Shown one piece after another: positions 1 to 8,851 of a stretch of 64,000 nt of DNA (its first letter is position 1; the number at the start of each line of letters is the position of its first letter). Source of the DNA: Polyangiaceae bacterium. GTDB lineage: Bacteria; Myxococcota_A; Polyangia; Polyangiales; Polyangiaceae. The stretch covers positions 186,001 to 250,000 of the forward strand of contig JACKEB010000016.1 in assembly GCA_020633205.1 (NCBI GenBank). Reading direction: 5' to 3'. The notes below the pieces were generated by a model. It was not told the DNA's origin. It searched no databases and was given only the letters and a program-made list of their open reading frames with translations. A program made the position numbers and the translations under genes.

Positions 1-306
1 ACGCTCTGGCAGACTGCAGCGAGTTACCGGGATCAAGTCGGTCTGGTGCTCGTGCGCAGCTGGGCAGACGTCGATTTGCTAGAGACCGTCCAAGGCACGA
101 CTCACCGCGCGATCCCGCGTACCGTTGCCTTTGCGAAGCGCATCGCCGCCCTAGACTTCGGCTGGGGCGACACGTGTCCAGTTCCAGAGACGTCAGCGGA
201 ACTCGCCGCCGAGGCAAACCTCGGCGGGCTCCTGCTCACGGAGGACCACGCCGCCGCGCTGCTCTCGATGCGCGAGCGGGCCCTCAGTCAAGTCCAGACG
301 CTGTAG
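1..306 (+). CDS. C-terminal part of an unrecognised protein
   Basis: The frame is open from the first base of the window, so the gene begins outside it; the first ATG-like codon inside the window (position 46) need not be the true start. About 101 residues are visible, ending in ALSQVQTL. The fragment is soluble and mildly acidic, with a helical Ala/Glu-rich second half (around TSAELAAEANLGG). I recognise no domain. It converges on the lipoprotein methyltransferase gene, with only 56 bases between the two stops. The open frame up to the window edge and the coding-like composition support it as real. The function is unknown. Confidence 0.5.
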   Translation, partial: TLWQTAASYRDQVGLVLVRSWADVDLLETVQGTTHRAIPRTVAFAKRIAALDFGWGDTCPVPETSAELAAEANLGGLLLTEDHAAALLSMRERALSQVQTL

Positions 307-338
307 TCGCTGACCTGTTTCGCGAAGGCTCGTTCGCC

Positions 339-374
339 GAAACGCTAGGGTTTGACGAAACGCTAGGGTTTGAC
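339..374. repeat. 18-bp tandem duplication over a stop codon
   Basis: Two identical 18-base units (GAAACGCTAGGGTTTGAC, 339-356 and 357-374). Read on the minus strand, the upstream copy encodes the last residues and TAG stop of the lipoprotein methyltransferase (FVKP-stop). The second copy repeats FVKP-stop in the same frame directly after it. The unit length equals six codons. Confidence 0.9.
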
Positions 375-1397
375 AAAGCGCAGTGTCATGCGGTCGCTCT
401 CGCCGATCGCGGTGTACTGCTCGCGATCTTTGTCTCCAAGGCGCAGCGTGGGAGGCAACGTCCACACCCCTTCAGGATGTTCGGTCGTGTCCTTGGGGTT
501 CGCGTTGATTTCCGACTTCTTGGACAACTTGAAGCCCGCCGCCTGCGCGCGCTCAACCACGAACGCCTCGGGCAGGTAGCCCTGCTTGGTGCTCTCGTCA
601 GGGTTGGCGTCCGCCTTCGCGCGGTGCTGCACCACGCCGAGCACTCCGCCCTTCTTCAGGCTCTTGAAGATCTGCTGTAGCCAGACGTCCACTTGGCCAT
701 CGCGGTGCCAGCCGTGCATGCCCCGGACCACCAGGACCATATCGAGTTCTCCGTCGAGCTTGAGATCCGGAGCCTTGCTGTCCACGATGATCGGCTGAAC
801 TTTGCCGTAGACCTCTGGCGCTTTCTTGAGGAAACGCTGGGTGCGCTGCGCGTACATCGTACCGCGAACCGTACGCGGCCCTGCGGGATCCCCGCTGGTG
901 ACGTAGAGCATCCCGGAAGTCGCGAGCGTGGGGGCAAGCACCTCCGTGTACCAACCCTCACCCGGGCCATACTCCAAGACCTTCATCCCGGGTTTCACCC
1001 CAAAGAACGCAAGCGTTTCCGCGGGGTGACGGGCGGCGTCGCGCTCCGCGTGTCCGGGGGTCCGATGCCCTCCCTTGAGCACGGCCTTGAGCGCCACACT
1101 GAGGTTCGCGTACTTCGTCTCGGCGAGCTTCTTCGCCTCAGCGCGCAGCTCTGGGGTCCAGCGCTTGTCTTCGGCGTCCGCGCTCGCCTCCATCTCGGCG
1201 AAGTCCTTCACCAGCTTCTGTGCGGCGAGCTCCTCTTTGGTCGGCTCCGCCGGGGGAGCTGGCGCCTCTTCAACCGGCTCGACGGCTACCGGCGCCTCCG
1301 CGATGGGCGCTTCAGGCTCTACAGGTTCGGGCGGGGGAGAACCGCCGCACGCAACACCCAAAGCCACCAAACCGAAAGACCAGAACTGACGTCGCAT
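363..1397 (-). CDS. Lipoprotein with SAM-methyltransferase-like domain
   Basis: 344 residues. Residues 1-17 form a lipoprotein signal peptide with lipobox GVAC (Cys17). A Pro/Glu/Ala-rich linker (about 20-55) and a charged helical stretch follow. From about residue 110 there is a class I methyltransferase-like domain with a glycine motif VLEYGPGEGWYTEVLAP near 140-155 and a later LKKGGVLGVVQHRA segment. It resembles the predicted methyltransferases of COG4798, some of which carry signal peptides. An envelope location is odd for an enzyme using SAM, which is cytoplasmic, so the fold may bind something else. It lies 97 bases downstream of ftsQ, where ftsA would usually be, and may be read from the dcw operon or its own promoter. 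Its last codons are duplicated (339-374). Confidence 0.8.
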   Translation of the reverse strand: MRRQFWSFGLVALGVACGGSPPPEPVEPEAPIAEAPVAVEPVEEAPAPPAEPTKEELAAQKLVKDFAEMEASADAEDKRWTPELRAEAKKLAETKYANLSVALKAVLKGGHRTPGHAERDAARHPAETLAFFGVKPGMKVLEYGPGEGWYTEVLAPTLATSGMLYVTSGDPAGPRTVRGTMYAQRTQRFLKKAPEVYGKVQPIIVDSKAPDLKLDGELDMVLVVRGMHGWHRDGQVDVWLQQIFKSLKKGGVLGVVQHRAKADANPDESTKQGYLPEAFVVERAQAAGFKLSKKSEINANPKDTTEHPEGVWTLPPTLRLGDKDREQYTAIGESDRMTLRFVKP

Positions 1398-1494
1398 CTG
1401 GGTTCTTTCACCGGGAAAGCACCGCGCGAACAGCAGAAAAGAACCAGTGTGGCAGCTTTACACACCTAGGCCTGCTCTCAAGCGGCCCCGATGC

Positions 1495-2424
1495 TCACTT
1501 CATGCGCACGACCACGCGCTCCGGATGCGCGCGGTTGTCCAAGAACACGATGCGCGGCAAGCGCCCCTTGGCCGCCAGGGAGCCCATCACCCGCCAGGCC
1601 ATCAGCAGCTTCGAGCGCCAGGGCCCCTTCCCCAGATGGAGCGCGATGCCGCTCTTGCCAATCGTCAGCACCACGTCGCCATCAGACCCGAGGTTCACCT
1701 CCTGGGGCGCGTGCACTTTGCTCATCGGCACCCGAGCGTACTGACGCAGCACCTGCATCCCCACGCGGATACGCTCGACCTGGCGCACGCGATCGCGCGC
1801 GAAGTCGTCTGCGGTGATCCCGCTGATGACCGGCAGGTCCTGAGGATCGCCGTCCTCGGTCTGCTTGAACGGCTCACCCTCACGGCTCACCAAGTACAGG
1901 CTGCCGCCGACACTGGCGATCGCTTGCGCTTCGCGCTCCACCACGTGAATCGCCAACGTTGCGGGGATGCGTCGCTCGACCTTTGCGGAAGCGATCCACG
2001 GATCTTCGAGCAGGCGGCGCTCAGCCACGTCGGTGTCCACTGCGAAGAGGTTGTCCCCGAGCTTGACGCCTGCCTGTTTCGAGAGCTGGTCCGGGGCGCG
2101 GCGCAGCGTTCCCGTCACATCGAGCTTCTGAATGGCGAAGCGCGGCGTCGTCAGCGCGTACCTCTGGAGGCCCCACGCCAGCGCGAGGGCTGCACCCAGC
2201 ACGACCAAGATGCCGCTCAGGAGCTTGGTGCCCATCCAGGCACGCAGGAAGAAGCCAGGGCGCTCTTGCAGCGACGCCTCCCCACGCCGAGCGGCGCGCT
2301 TTTCGGCAGCCCGCTTCTTGGTCGCCTTGTTCTTTGGCTTCACGCCGACTGGGGGCGGGCTCTCGCTTGGAACGTAGCCGGTCTCGTCGGGCGCTTCGAT
2401 CGCGCGGTGCTTGATCCCACTCAC
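1495..2424 (-). CDS. ftsQ: Cell division protein FtsQ
   Basis: 309 residues. A long basic cytoplasmic N-terminus (residues 1-65, rich in Lys/Arg) is followed by one membrane helix (about 67-86, SGILVVLGAALALAWG). A periplasmic POTRA domain starts near 98 (FAIQKLDVTGTLRRAPDQL), then the FtsQ beta domain (IPATLAIHVVEREAQAIAS). FtsQ links the early FtsZ/FtsA ring to FtsL/FtsB and the septal synthase FtsWI. It is the last dcw gene here. Its ATG overlaps the murC stop by 4 bases (ATGA), implying coupled translation. ftsA and ftsZ do not follow it, unlike in many proteobacteria. Confidence 0.93.
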   Translation of the reverse strand: MSGIKHRAIEAPDETGYVPSESPPPVGVKPKNKATKKRAAEKRAARRGEASLQERPGFFLRAWMGTKLLSGILVVLGAALALAWGLQRYALTTPRFAIQKLDVTGTLRRAPDQLSKQAGVKLGDNLFAVDTDVAERRLLEDPWIASAKVERRIPATLAIHVVEREAQAIASVGGSLYLVSREGEPFKQTEDGDPQDLPVISGITADDFARDRVRQVERIRVGMQVLRQYARVPMSKVHAPQEVNLGSDGDVVLTIGKSGIALHLGKGPWRSKLLMAWRVMGSLAAKGRLPRIVFLDNRAHPERVVVRMK

Positions 2425-3821
2425 GAGTCGCTGCCTTTCGCGCCGCGGATGAGCTCGAGCTCCGAGCGCACCTGCGCGAGCACGCGATTGATGTCACCGG
2501 CGCCCAGAGCGATGACGCCATCTCCCGGGGCCGCGAGCCCAGCCAGACGATGTGCCAGCTCCGAGCGATCGGAGACGTAGCTCACCGAGTGGTGTCCGTG
2601 CTCAGCGATCGCCCGTACCAGGGCAGCCGAATCGATGCCCTCGATGGGCTTCTCGCCTGCGGGATAGATGTCCGTCACGAGCACGTGATCCGCATCGTTG
2701 AACGCGCGCGCGAAGTCATCGAACAGATCTTGAGTGCGGCTGTAGCGATGGGGTTGAAACGCCACGATGACCTTGCCGTCGAAGGCGTTGCGGGCGGCGG
2801 TGAGCGTCGCCTTGATCTCAGCTGGGTGGTGACCGTAGTCGTCAACCAAGGCGATCTGGTCGACTTCGCCAACCAAGCTGAACCGCCGAGCGACTCCGCC
2901 GAAGGTGGCCAACGCCTCCTTCATCTCGTCGAGGGGCACTTCGAGCTCGTCGCCGACCGCGATGGCTGCCAGTGCATTGAGCACGTTGTGCTGGCCCGGC
3001 ATGCGGAGCGCGAACTCACCAAGCGGCTCGTTTCTACGATACGCCATGAAAGAGCTCACCGTGCCGCGATGGGTGAGATGCCGCGCGGAATAGTCTGCCT
3101 GAGGCGAGAGCCCGTAGGTCACGTGTCGCCGACGGATCCGTGGGAGCAAGTCCTGCACATCGGGGTGGTCAAGGCACAACACCGCGAGTCCGTAGAAGGG
3201 CACCTTCTCGATGAACTCCACGAAGGCGTCCTTGATGCGCTCATGACTGTGATAAAAATCGAGGTGCTCGGGATCGATGTTCGTCACCACCGCGATGGTG
3301 GGGGTCAGCCGCAAGAACGACCCGTCGCTCTCGTCCGCCTCCGCCACCAACAGGTCGCCAGCGCCGAGACGCGCGTTGGTGCCGAGCGCCTGCATCCGAC
3401 CGCCCACCACCACCGTCGGGTCGAAGCCGGCGGCGCGCAGCAACGTCGCGACCAGACTAGTCGTCGTGGTCTTGCCGTGAGAACCAGCGATGGCTACGCC
3501 GTACTTCACCCGCATGAGCTCGGCGAGCATCTCAGCGCGGGTGATGACGGGGATGCCCAGCGCGCGCGCCTCCACCATCTCCGGATTTTCCGCAGGGATA
3601 GCACTGGAGTAGACTACCACGTCCGCGTCACGCACGTTCTGGGCGACATGCCCGACGTCGATGCGCACGCCAAGGCGCGCGAGGCGCTTGGTCGTCTCCC
3701 CTTCTCGCAGATCCGAACCGGAAACGTCGAACTCCAGGGTGCGCAGAATCTCCGCGAGCCCGCTCATGCCGATGCCACCGACCCCGATGAAGTGGACGTG
3801 GCGAACTCTGCCGCGAAACAT
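2421..3821 (-). CDS. murC: UDP-N-acetylmuramate--L-alanine ligase MurC
   Basis: 466 residues, normal for the family. MurC adds L-Ala to UDP-MurNAc using ATP, the first step of stem-peptide assembly, in the cytoplasm. Visible are the N-terminal Rossmann motif HFIGVGGIGMSGLAEIL, the Mur-ligase P-loop GSHGKTTTT (113-121), the central-domain segment VVTNIDPEHLDFY, and the C-terminal VDDYGHHPAEIKATL and FQPHRYSRT motifs typical of MurC. The start ATG shares one base with the murG stop (TGATG). The gene downstream is ftsQ, with murB and ddl absent between them. Confidence 0.97.
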   Translation of the reverse strand: MFRGRVRHVHFIGVGGIGMSGLAEILRTLEFDVSGSDLREGETTKRLARLGVRIDVGHVAQNVRDADVVVYSSAIPAENPEMVEARALGIPVITRAEMLAELMRVKYGVAIAGSHGKTTTTSLVATLLRAAGFDPTVVVGGRMQALGTNARLGAGDLLVAEADESDGSFLRLTPTIAVVTNIDPEHLDFYHSHERIKDAFVEFIEKVPFYGLAVLCLDHPDVQDLLPRIRRRHVTYGLSPQADYSARHLTHRGTVSSFMAYRRNEPLGEFALRMPGQHNVLNALAAIAVGDELEVPLDEMKEALATFGGVARRFSLVGEVDQIALVDDYGHHPAEIKATLTAARNAFDGKVIVAFQPHRYSRTQDLFDDFARAFNDADHVLVTDIYPAGEKPIEGIDSAALVRAIAEHGHHSVSYVSDRSELAHRLAGLAAPGDGVIALGAGDINRVLAQVRSELELIRGAKGSDS

Positions 3822-5011
3822 CAGCCCTGCCCCTGCAGCACATAGGTGCTCGCACCGAACTCGAAACGTGATTCGTCCTCGACCTCGTCATGGACGAACG
3901 GGCTCGACTTGCGGCGGTCGCTCGCAGCCTCGAGACCAGCCAGGTGTAGTAGGTCCCTGGCGATCACCCTCGCAGCGAGCGGGCGCCCGCGTTCGGAGGC
4001 TGCAGCTGCCATGACAGCGAGCTCCGAGGGAGCCTCCAGCAACGGAGCGATCACCTCGAGCAAGCGCTCCACGCTCGCGTCCTCTTGGAGCACGACGCGC
4101 GCCGCACCGACCCGCTCCAGGCTCTCGGCGTTGAAGCGCTGGTGGTCTCCCGCCGCGAAAGGATACGGCACCAGAACCGCCGCGCGCCCCACCGCGCAGA
4201 CCTCGCTCACAGCGCTAGCACCGGAACGACCAATCACTAGGTCCGCCGAGGCAAGGCGCTGAGGCATGTCGTCGATGAACTCGAGCACACTCACGCCCTC
4301 TGTCTGGCCGAGCTCCGCATAGCGTGCGCGTACCTCATCTGCCTTCTTTGCGCCCGCTTGGTGCTGCACCTCGAAGCGCAGCCCTCGGGCTCGAAGTCGC
4401 TGCACCAGCTCAGGCAGCGCATCATTCAAGGCCTTGGCGCCTTGACTGCCGCCGAGCACGAGCAGCTTGAGCCCGCCATGGGGGATGTACGGCACAGGTT
4501 CGAATCCGCTCCGCAGGGGCACACCGGCGCGCAAGATCGTATCCTCCGGGAAGTGCTTTTCGACCTCGGGGAAGGCGGTGTAGGCGCGCTGGACCATGCG
4601 GGCGATCAGCCAGTTCGCCATACCAATCACGCTGTTCGGCTCCATCAGCGCGAGAGGTATGCGCAGCAGCTTCGCCGCGGCGCACACCGGACCCGCCGCG
4701 TACCCACCAATCGAGAACACCGCAGCCGGCTCGAGTTGCTTCAAGAAGCGCCTCGCCTCGGGGATCGACGTCGCCGCGCGTAGCACACCCTTGCCGGCCC
4801 CCGTCAGCCCGCCACCACGGATCGGCAGCACCTCGCGCAGCTCGAGCTCATAGCCCGCCTGGGGAACCAGCTTGCTCTCCATCCCGCGAGCTGTGCCCAG
4901 GAACACCAGTCGAAGTCCCGGTCGCTCCTGACGTAGGGCGTCCGCTACGGCAATCATGGGGAAGACGTGTCCGCCGGTGCCTCCGCCCGCGAGTAGAATG
5001 GTCTCGCTCAT
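3821..5011 (-). CDS. murG: UDP-GlcNAc:lipid I transferase MurG
   Basis: 396 residues. MurG converts lipid I to lipid II on the inner face of the cytoplasmic membrane. The N-terminal glycine loop GGGTGGHVFP is at 8-17. The C-terminal donor-sugar site shows LVLGGSQGAKALNDALPEL and GRSGASAVSEVCAVGRAAVLVPYP followed by DHQRFNAE. The protein is about 40 residues longer than E. coli MurG because of an acidic tail after the last helix (FVHDEVEDESRFEF). The start codon overlaps the ftsW stop by 4 bases. The order ftsW-murG-murC is the canonical dcw order. Confidence 0.97.
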   Translation of the reverse strand: MSETILLAGGGTGGHVFPMIAVADALRQERPGLRLVFLGTARGMESKLVPQAGYELELREVLPIRGGGLTGAGKGVLRAATSIPEARRFLKQLEPAAVFSIGGYAAGPVCAAAKLLRIPLALMEPNSVIGMANWLIARMVQRAYTAFPEVEKHFPEDTILRAGVPLRSGFEPVPYIPHGGLKLLVLGGSQGAKALNDALPELVQRLRARGLRFEVQHQAGAKKADEVRARYAELGQTEGVSVLEFIDDMPQRLASADLVIGRSGASAVSEVCAVGRAAVLVPYPFAAGDHQRFNAESLERVGAARVVLQEDASVERLLEVIAPLLEAPSELAVMAAAASERGRPLAARVIARDLLHLAGLEAASDRRKSSPFVHDEVEDESRFEFGASTYVLQGQG

Positions 5012-6285
5012 ACTGCCTCCGCCGCTGCCCCTGGCATCGACCGCTCCTGACCTTCCATGTGTGCCGCTTCAGGCCCATAGCCTGCCTCGGTGACGAGCAT
5101 TGCGCTCACCTCGGGCGCGGGCCCCAAGTCAGCAACTCGGGTGTTCTTCAGCTCGACCCGCTGACGCGAGACATTCAACAGCACGCCCATCGCCGCGCAG
5201 TTCACCAGCAACGAAGACCCGCCGTAGCTCACGAGGGGCAGCGTCAAGCCCTTGGTGGGCAAGATGGCCATGGCCACCGCGACGTTCCACAGCGCCTGCA
5301 CGCCGACGAACAGCGAGATCCCGAAGGCGATGTACGAACCGTACTCGTCCTCGGCGTTCAGTGCCGCGCGGATACCGCGAGACACGACCAGCACGTAGGT
5401 GAACAGCAGGAGCACGATGCCGATGTAACCGAGCTCCTCGCCCACGATCGCGCTGATGAAGTCGTTGTGGGCCTCAGGCAGATAGAGCACCTGGTAGCCC
5501 TTGCCGAGCCCTAGCCCCATGAGGTCGCCAGAGCCGAAGCTCATCACCGACTGGAAGGGCTGATACGCCAGGTCGTGGCGGTGGTGCATCATGTCCTGCC
5601 ACGCCTGGATACGCTCCCAGCGATACTGGGCGAAGCGCACCGCCATGAAGCCGAGGAAGCCACCCACGATGCCGATGGGGATGAACCACACCCAGCGCAC
5701 ACCCGCGATGAACATCAACGCCGCGGTCAACGTCAAGAGCACGACGGCGCCGCCGAAGTCCGGCTGCTTCAGGCACAAGAGCGTGAACAGGCCCGCGACG
5801 ATCAGGTGCGGCAAGAAGCCGTAGGAGAACTGCTTGACCTTCTCCCGCTTTTTCCCCAGGGAATAGGAGATCCACAGGATCAACCCCAGCTTGGAGACCT
5901 CGGAGGGCTGCACATTGATCGGACCGAGCTTCAGCCAGCGCGTCGCACCACCACCGGAGTGACCGAGGCCCGTGATACTCAGCAGCATCAGCGCCACACA
6001 CAGTCCGAGGATCGGGTGAGTGAATGGCTGCAGGCGCTGGTAGTCGATCTTGCTGATGATCAGCATCAGGATCACACCGCCGCCGGCGTACATCGCCTGG
6101 CGCTTCAGAAAATACTGCGCGTCCCGGAACACCACCGTGCCTTCGTAGGCACTCGCGCTGAACACCATGACCACGCCAAAGCCGAGCAGCGCGATGACCA
6201 ACGCCATCAGCACCGTGTCGAAGGGGCCGGAGCGCGGTGAGGGCGCGAAGAGTCCCCGAATTGCCCCAAAAGCCCCTCTCAGCAT
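5008..6285 (-). CDS. ftsW: Septal peptidoglycan polymerase FtsW
   Basis: 425 residues, a SEDS-family polytopic protein with about ten hydrophobic segments. SEDS proteins polymerise lipid II into glycan strands together with a class B PBP, here FtsI from the same operon. Family motifs include GGGATRWLKLGPINVQPSE after the early helices and the C-terminal block PTKGLTLPLVSYGGSSL. The ATG at 6285 shares one base with the murD stop. A hydrophilic tail after the last helix (RVADLGPAPEVSAM onwards) is cytoplasmic by prediction. Confidence 0.96.
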   Translation of the reverse strand: MLRGAFGAIRGLFAPSPRSGPFDTVLMALVIALLGFGVVMVFSASAYEGTVVFRDAQYFLKRQAMYAGGGVILMLIISKIDYQRLQPFTHPILGLCVALMLLSITGLGHSGGGATRWLKLGPINVQPSEVSKLGLILWISYSLGKKREKVKQFSYGFLPHLIVAGLFTLLCLKQPDFGGAVVLLTLTAALMFIAGVRWVWFIPIGIVGGFLGFMAVRFAQYRWERIQAWQDMMHHRHDLAYQPFQSVMSFGSGDLMGLGLGKGYQVLYLPEAHNDFISAIVGEELGYIGIVLLLFTYVLVVSRGIRAALNAEDEYGSYIAFGISLFVGVQALWNVAVAMAILPTKGLTLPLVSYGGSSLLVNCAAMGVLLNVSRQRVELKNTRVADLGPAPEVSAMLVTEAGYGPEAAHMEGQERSMPGAAAEAV

Positions 6286-7718
6286 CAGCGATCAGCCTCC
6301 GTTCCCGGCTCGCCAGGCGTTCCACTCGGGGGCGCACCCACTGCGCCGCGCGTCGATTGCAGCTGTTTTACAGCCTCTACGAAGCGCACACCCCGGTCGT
6401 GGTAGTTCTGGAACATATCGAAGCTCGAGCAGGCTGGACTCAGTAACACCGCTTCCCCGATTTGGGCCAAAGAGTGGGCCAAACTCACCGCTTCCTGCAT
6501 AGACCCTGCTCGGGCCACCTTCACGCGGTCGCCCACGGCCTCGGCGATGCGGTCCGCCGCCTCGCCGATCAGCACCAGCGCGCGCGCCTTTCGCTCCAGC
6601 GCCGCGACCAACGGCGCGTAAGACCCGTGCTTGTCGCGCCCGCCAGCGATCAACACGCCCTTGGGCTCCGCGAGCCCAAGCAGCGCTGTCACCGCGGAGC
6701 CGACATTCGTCGCCTTGGAGTCGTCGTAGAAGGTCACCCCGTCCACGGTATCGACCCGTTGCATGCGATGGGGCAGCCCGCGGAAGCGCGCTAGCCCCTG
6801 CTTGATAGCCTCCGGCTCGACCCCAAACTCCCGCGCGGCAGCGATGGCCGCGGCGGCGTTGAGCAGGTTGTGCGCGCCGTGCAGGTCGGCATCCTGCAAG
6901 GAATAGAAGTCGCCTCGCTTGCGGTCTCGTACGCCGGGTTCGGGGGTGAGGACCGCCGCAAAGTCGGCTTCCCCGACGGAGTCGAGACCAAAAGTCACGC
7001 GACGCGCTAGCCCGCGCTTGGCCTGTTCCTCGATCGCAGTATCTCCCCAGGGAATCACCGCGACGTCCTTGGGCGACTGACGGGAGAAGCTGTTGCCTTT
7101 GGCGGCCACGTACCCCGCGAAGTCTGGGTAGCGGTCCAGATGATCCTCGCTGACGTTCAAGAGCAAATTGACCCGGGGCCTGAAGTCCCTCACCCGCTCG
7201 AGCTGAAAGCTCGACACCTCGACAACCAGGGCGTCGTAGAGCTCCTCGTCACTGCTGGGGTCAATGGCTTCGCTGAGCGGCGTGCCGAGGTTCCCCCCAG
7301 CGAAAGTGCGCAGCCCGCCTGCCTCGATGAGAGCAGCGAGCAGCGTCGTCGTCGTGCTCTTACCGTTGGTCCCACCCACAGCAAGCATTGGTGCCTCGAG
7401 GAAACGCGAAGCGAGCTCCAGTTCCCCGATCACCTCGGTGCCGGCGAGCGCCGCTTCGTCCAACACCGGAAGCGGAGGCACGCCAGGGCTCACCACCACC
7501 AGGTCCGCGCCCTTGAAAACATCGGGCGTTTGCGCGCCCGCCCGCACCTCGATGCGGGCGCCACTCTTGATGAGCGCGGCCACCTCCTCACGCAACACCG
7601 CTTCGTCGCGGGAGTCACTGACGACGACGGTCGCCCCTTCCCGTGCACAAAGCTGAGCAGCGGCGTGGCCGCTCCTCCCGAGCCCGACCACGACAACCCT
7701 CTTGCCAACCAAGTCCAC
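6285..7718 (-). CDS. murD: UDP-MurNAc-L-Ala--D-Glu ligase MurD
   Basis: I chose the GTG at 7718, two bases after the mraY stop. It is preceded by GAGG five bases upstream and gives 477 residues starting VDLVGKRVVVVGLGRSG. The open frame extends 30 codons further upstream, but that stretch lies inside mraY. MurD adds D-glutamate to UDP-MurNAc-L-Ala in the cytoplasm. It shows the Rossmann start (VVVVGLGRSGHAA), P-loop GGTNGKSTTTT (about 115-125), NVSEDHLDRY and the C-terminal FYDDSKATN motif. A Pro/Gly-rich tail (GAPPSGTPGEPG) is unusual. It overlaps the ftsW start by one base. Confidence 0.95.
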   Translation of the reverse strand: MDLVGKRVVVVGLGRSGHAAAQLCAREGATVVVSDSRDEAVLREEVAALIKSGARIEVRAGAQTPDVFKGADLVVVSPGVPPLPVLDEAALAGTEVIGELELASRFLEAPMLAVGGTNGKSTTTTLLAALIEAGGLRTFAGGNLGTPLSEAIDPSSDEELYDALVVEVSSFQLERVRDFRPRVNLLLNVSEDHLDRYPDFAGYVAAKGNSFSRQSPKDVAVIPWGDTAIEEQAKRGLARRVTFGLDSVGEADFAAVLTPEPGVRDRKRGDFYSLQDADLHGAHNLLNAAAAIAAAREFGVEPEAIKQGLARFRGLPHRMQRVDTVDGVTFYDDSKATNVGSAVTALLGLAEPKGVLIAGGRDKHGSYAPLVAALERKARALVLIGEAADRIAEAVGDRVKVARAGSMQEAVSLAHSLAQIGEAVLLSPACSSFDMFQNYHDRGVRFVEAVKQLQSTRGAVGAPPSGTPGEPGTEADR

Positions 7719-7720
7719 GG

Positions 7721-8851
7721 CTACCTCAACTTCAGAGAGGACAAGCTCACCAGCGCGAGCAGCACTGAGATGATCCAGAAGCGCACGATGATGCGCGGCT
7801 CGGGCCACCCCTTCTTCTCGAAGTGGTGGTGGATCGGCGCCATCAAGAACACACGCTTACCAAACAGTTTGAAGCTGATCACCTGGGTGATCACGCTCAC
7901 CGTTTCCAGGAAGAAAATCCCCCCGACGACGATGGACAGGAGCTCGTTCTTCGTCAACACGGCCATCATCCCGATGCCTCCACCGAGCGCCAGGGAGCCG
8001 ACGTCCCCCATGAAGACCTGCGCCGGATAGGTGTTGTACCAGAGGAAGCCGATGCCAGCGCCTATCACCGCGGCGCCGAAGACGGCCAGCTCACCCATCT
8101 GGGGAATGCCCGCGATGTCCAGGTACTGCGCCACGGGGCGACCGAAGATCACCAGGCCCGCGAGGTACGCCCACACCAAGTAAGTCCCCGCGTTGATCAT
8201 CACCGGACCAATCGCCAAGCCATCCAGGCCGTCCGTCAGGTTCACAGCGTTGCTCATCGCAACCACCACGAACAGCGCGAACGCCACGTACACATACAGC
8301 GGCAGGTGGATCGGGTGCTTCGAGAAGGCCAGGAAAGGGATCGCCAAGCGAGTGCGGATCTCGAGCCACTCCTTGGGCAAGCTCGGCTCGTACAGGAACA
8401 CATAGCCGAGGGCGATCGCCCCGATCAGCGTCTGACCCAGCAGCTTGTAGCGACCGGAGAGCCCCTTGGTGTTGCGGCCCTGGATCTTGAGCCGGTCGTC
8501 GATGAACCCGATCAGACCGTACCCCGCGGTAACGCCAGCCGTGGAGATCACGAACGCGTTCTTCACGTCCGCCCAGAGCATCGTGGGCACCAACACACTG
8601 AGCAGGATCAGCGCGCCGCCCATCGTGGGCGTCCCGGCCTTGACGCGGTGGCTCTCCGGCCCTTCCTTGCGGATCACCTGGCCAATCTGCTTTTTCTGCA
8701 GCTCGCGGATGAACCAGGGCGCGAGCCAGAAGCACAGCCCCATCGCGGTGATGGTCGCCATGATCGCGCGGAACGGCACGTAGCGAAGCACGTTGAGCCA
8801 ACCCGCCCAGCTGTACTTCGTGCTCAGGGGGTACAACAACTCGTACATCAT
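7721..8851 (-). CDS. mraY: Phospho-MurNAc-pentapeptide transferase MraY
   Basis: 376 residues, a polytopic membrane enzyme that moves phospho-MurNAc-pentapeptide onto undecaprenyl phosphate to make lipid I. The conserved cytoplasmic loops are clear: the DDRLK aspartates (GFIDDRLKIQGRNTKGLS), NAVNLTDGLDGLAIG, the MGDVGSLALGG loop, and the triple-His loop PIHHHFEKKGWPE near the C-terminus. The ATG overlaps the murF stop by 4 bases. The stop is two bases before the murD GTG. Confidence 0.97.
   Translation of the reverse strand: MMYELLYPLSTKYSWAGWLNVLRYVPFRAIMATITAMGLCFWLAPWFIRELQKKQIGQVIRKEGPESHRVKAGTPTMGGALILLSVLVPTMLWADVKNAFVISTAGVTAGYGLIGFIDDRLKIQGRNTKGLSGRYKLLGQTLIGAIALGYVFLYEPSLPKEWLEIRTRLAIPFLAFSKHPIHLPLYVYVAFALFVVVAMSNAVNLTDGLDGLAIGPVMINAGTYLVWAYLAGLVIFGRPVAQYLDIAGIPQMGELAVFGAAVIGAGIGFLWYNTYPAQVFMGDVGSLALGGGIGMMAVLTKNELLSIVVGGIFFLETVSVITQVISFKLFGKRVFLMAPIHHHFEKKGWPEPRIIVRFWIISVLLALVSLSSLKLR

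Noticed and set aside
1447..2580. Plus-strand 377-residue ORF
   Set aside because: It is the antisense of ftsQ, rich in Arg/His with no domain, and shares the frame shadow pattern of GC-rich DNA.
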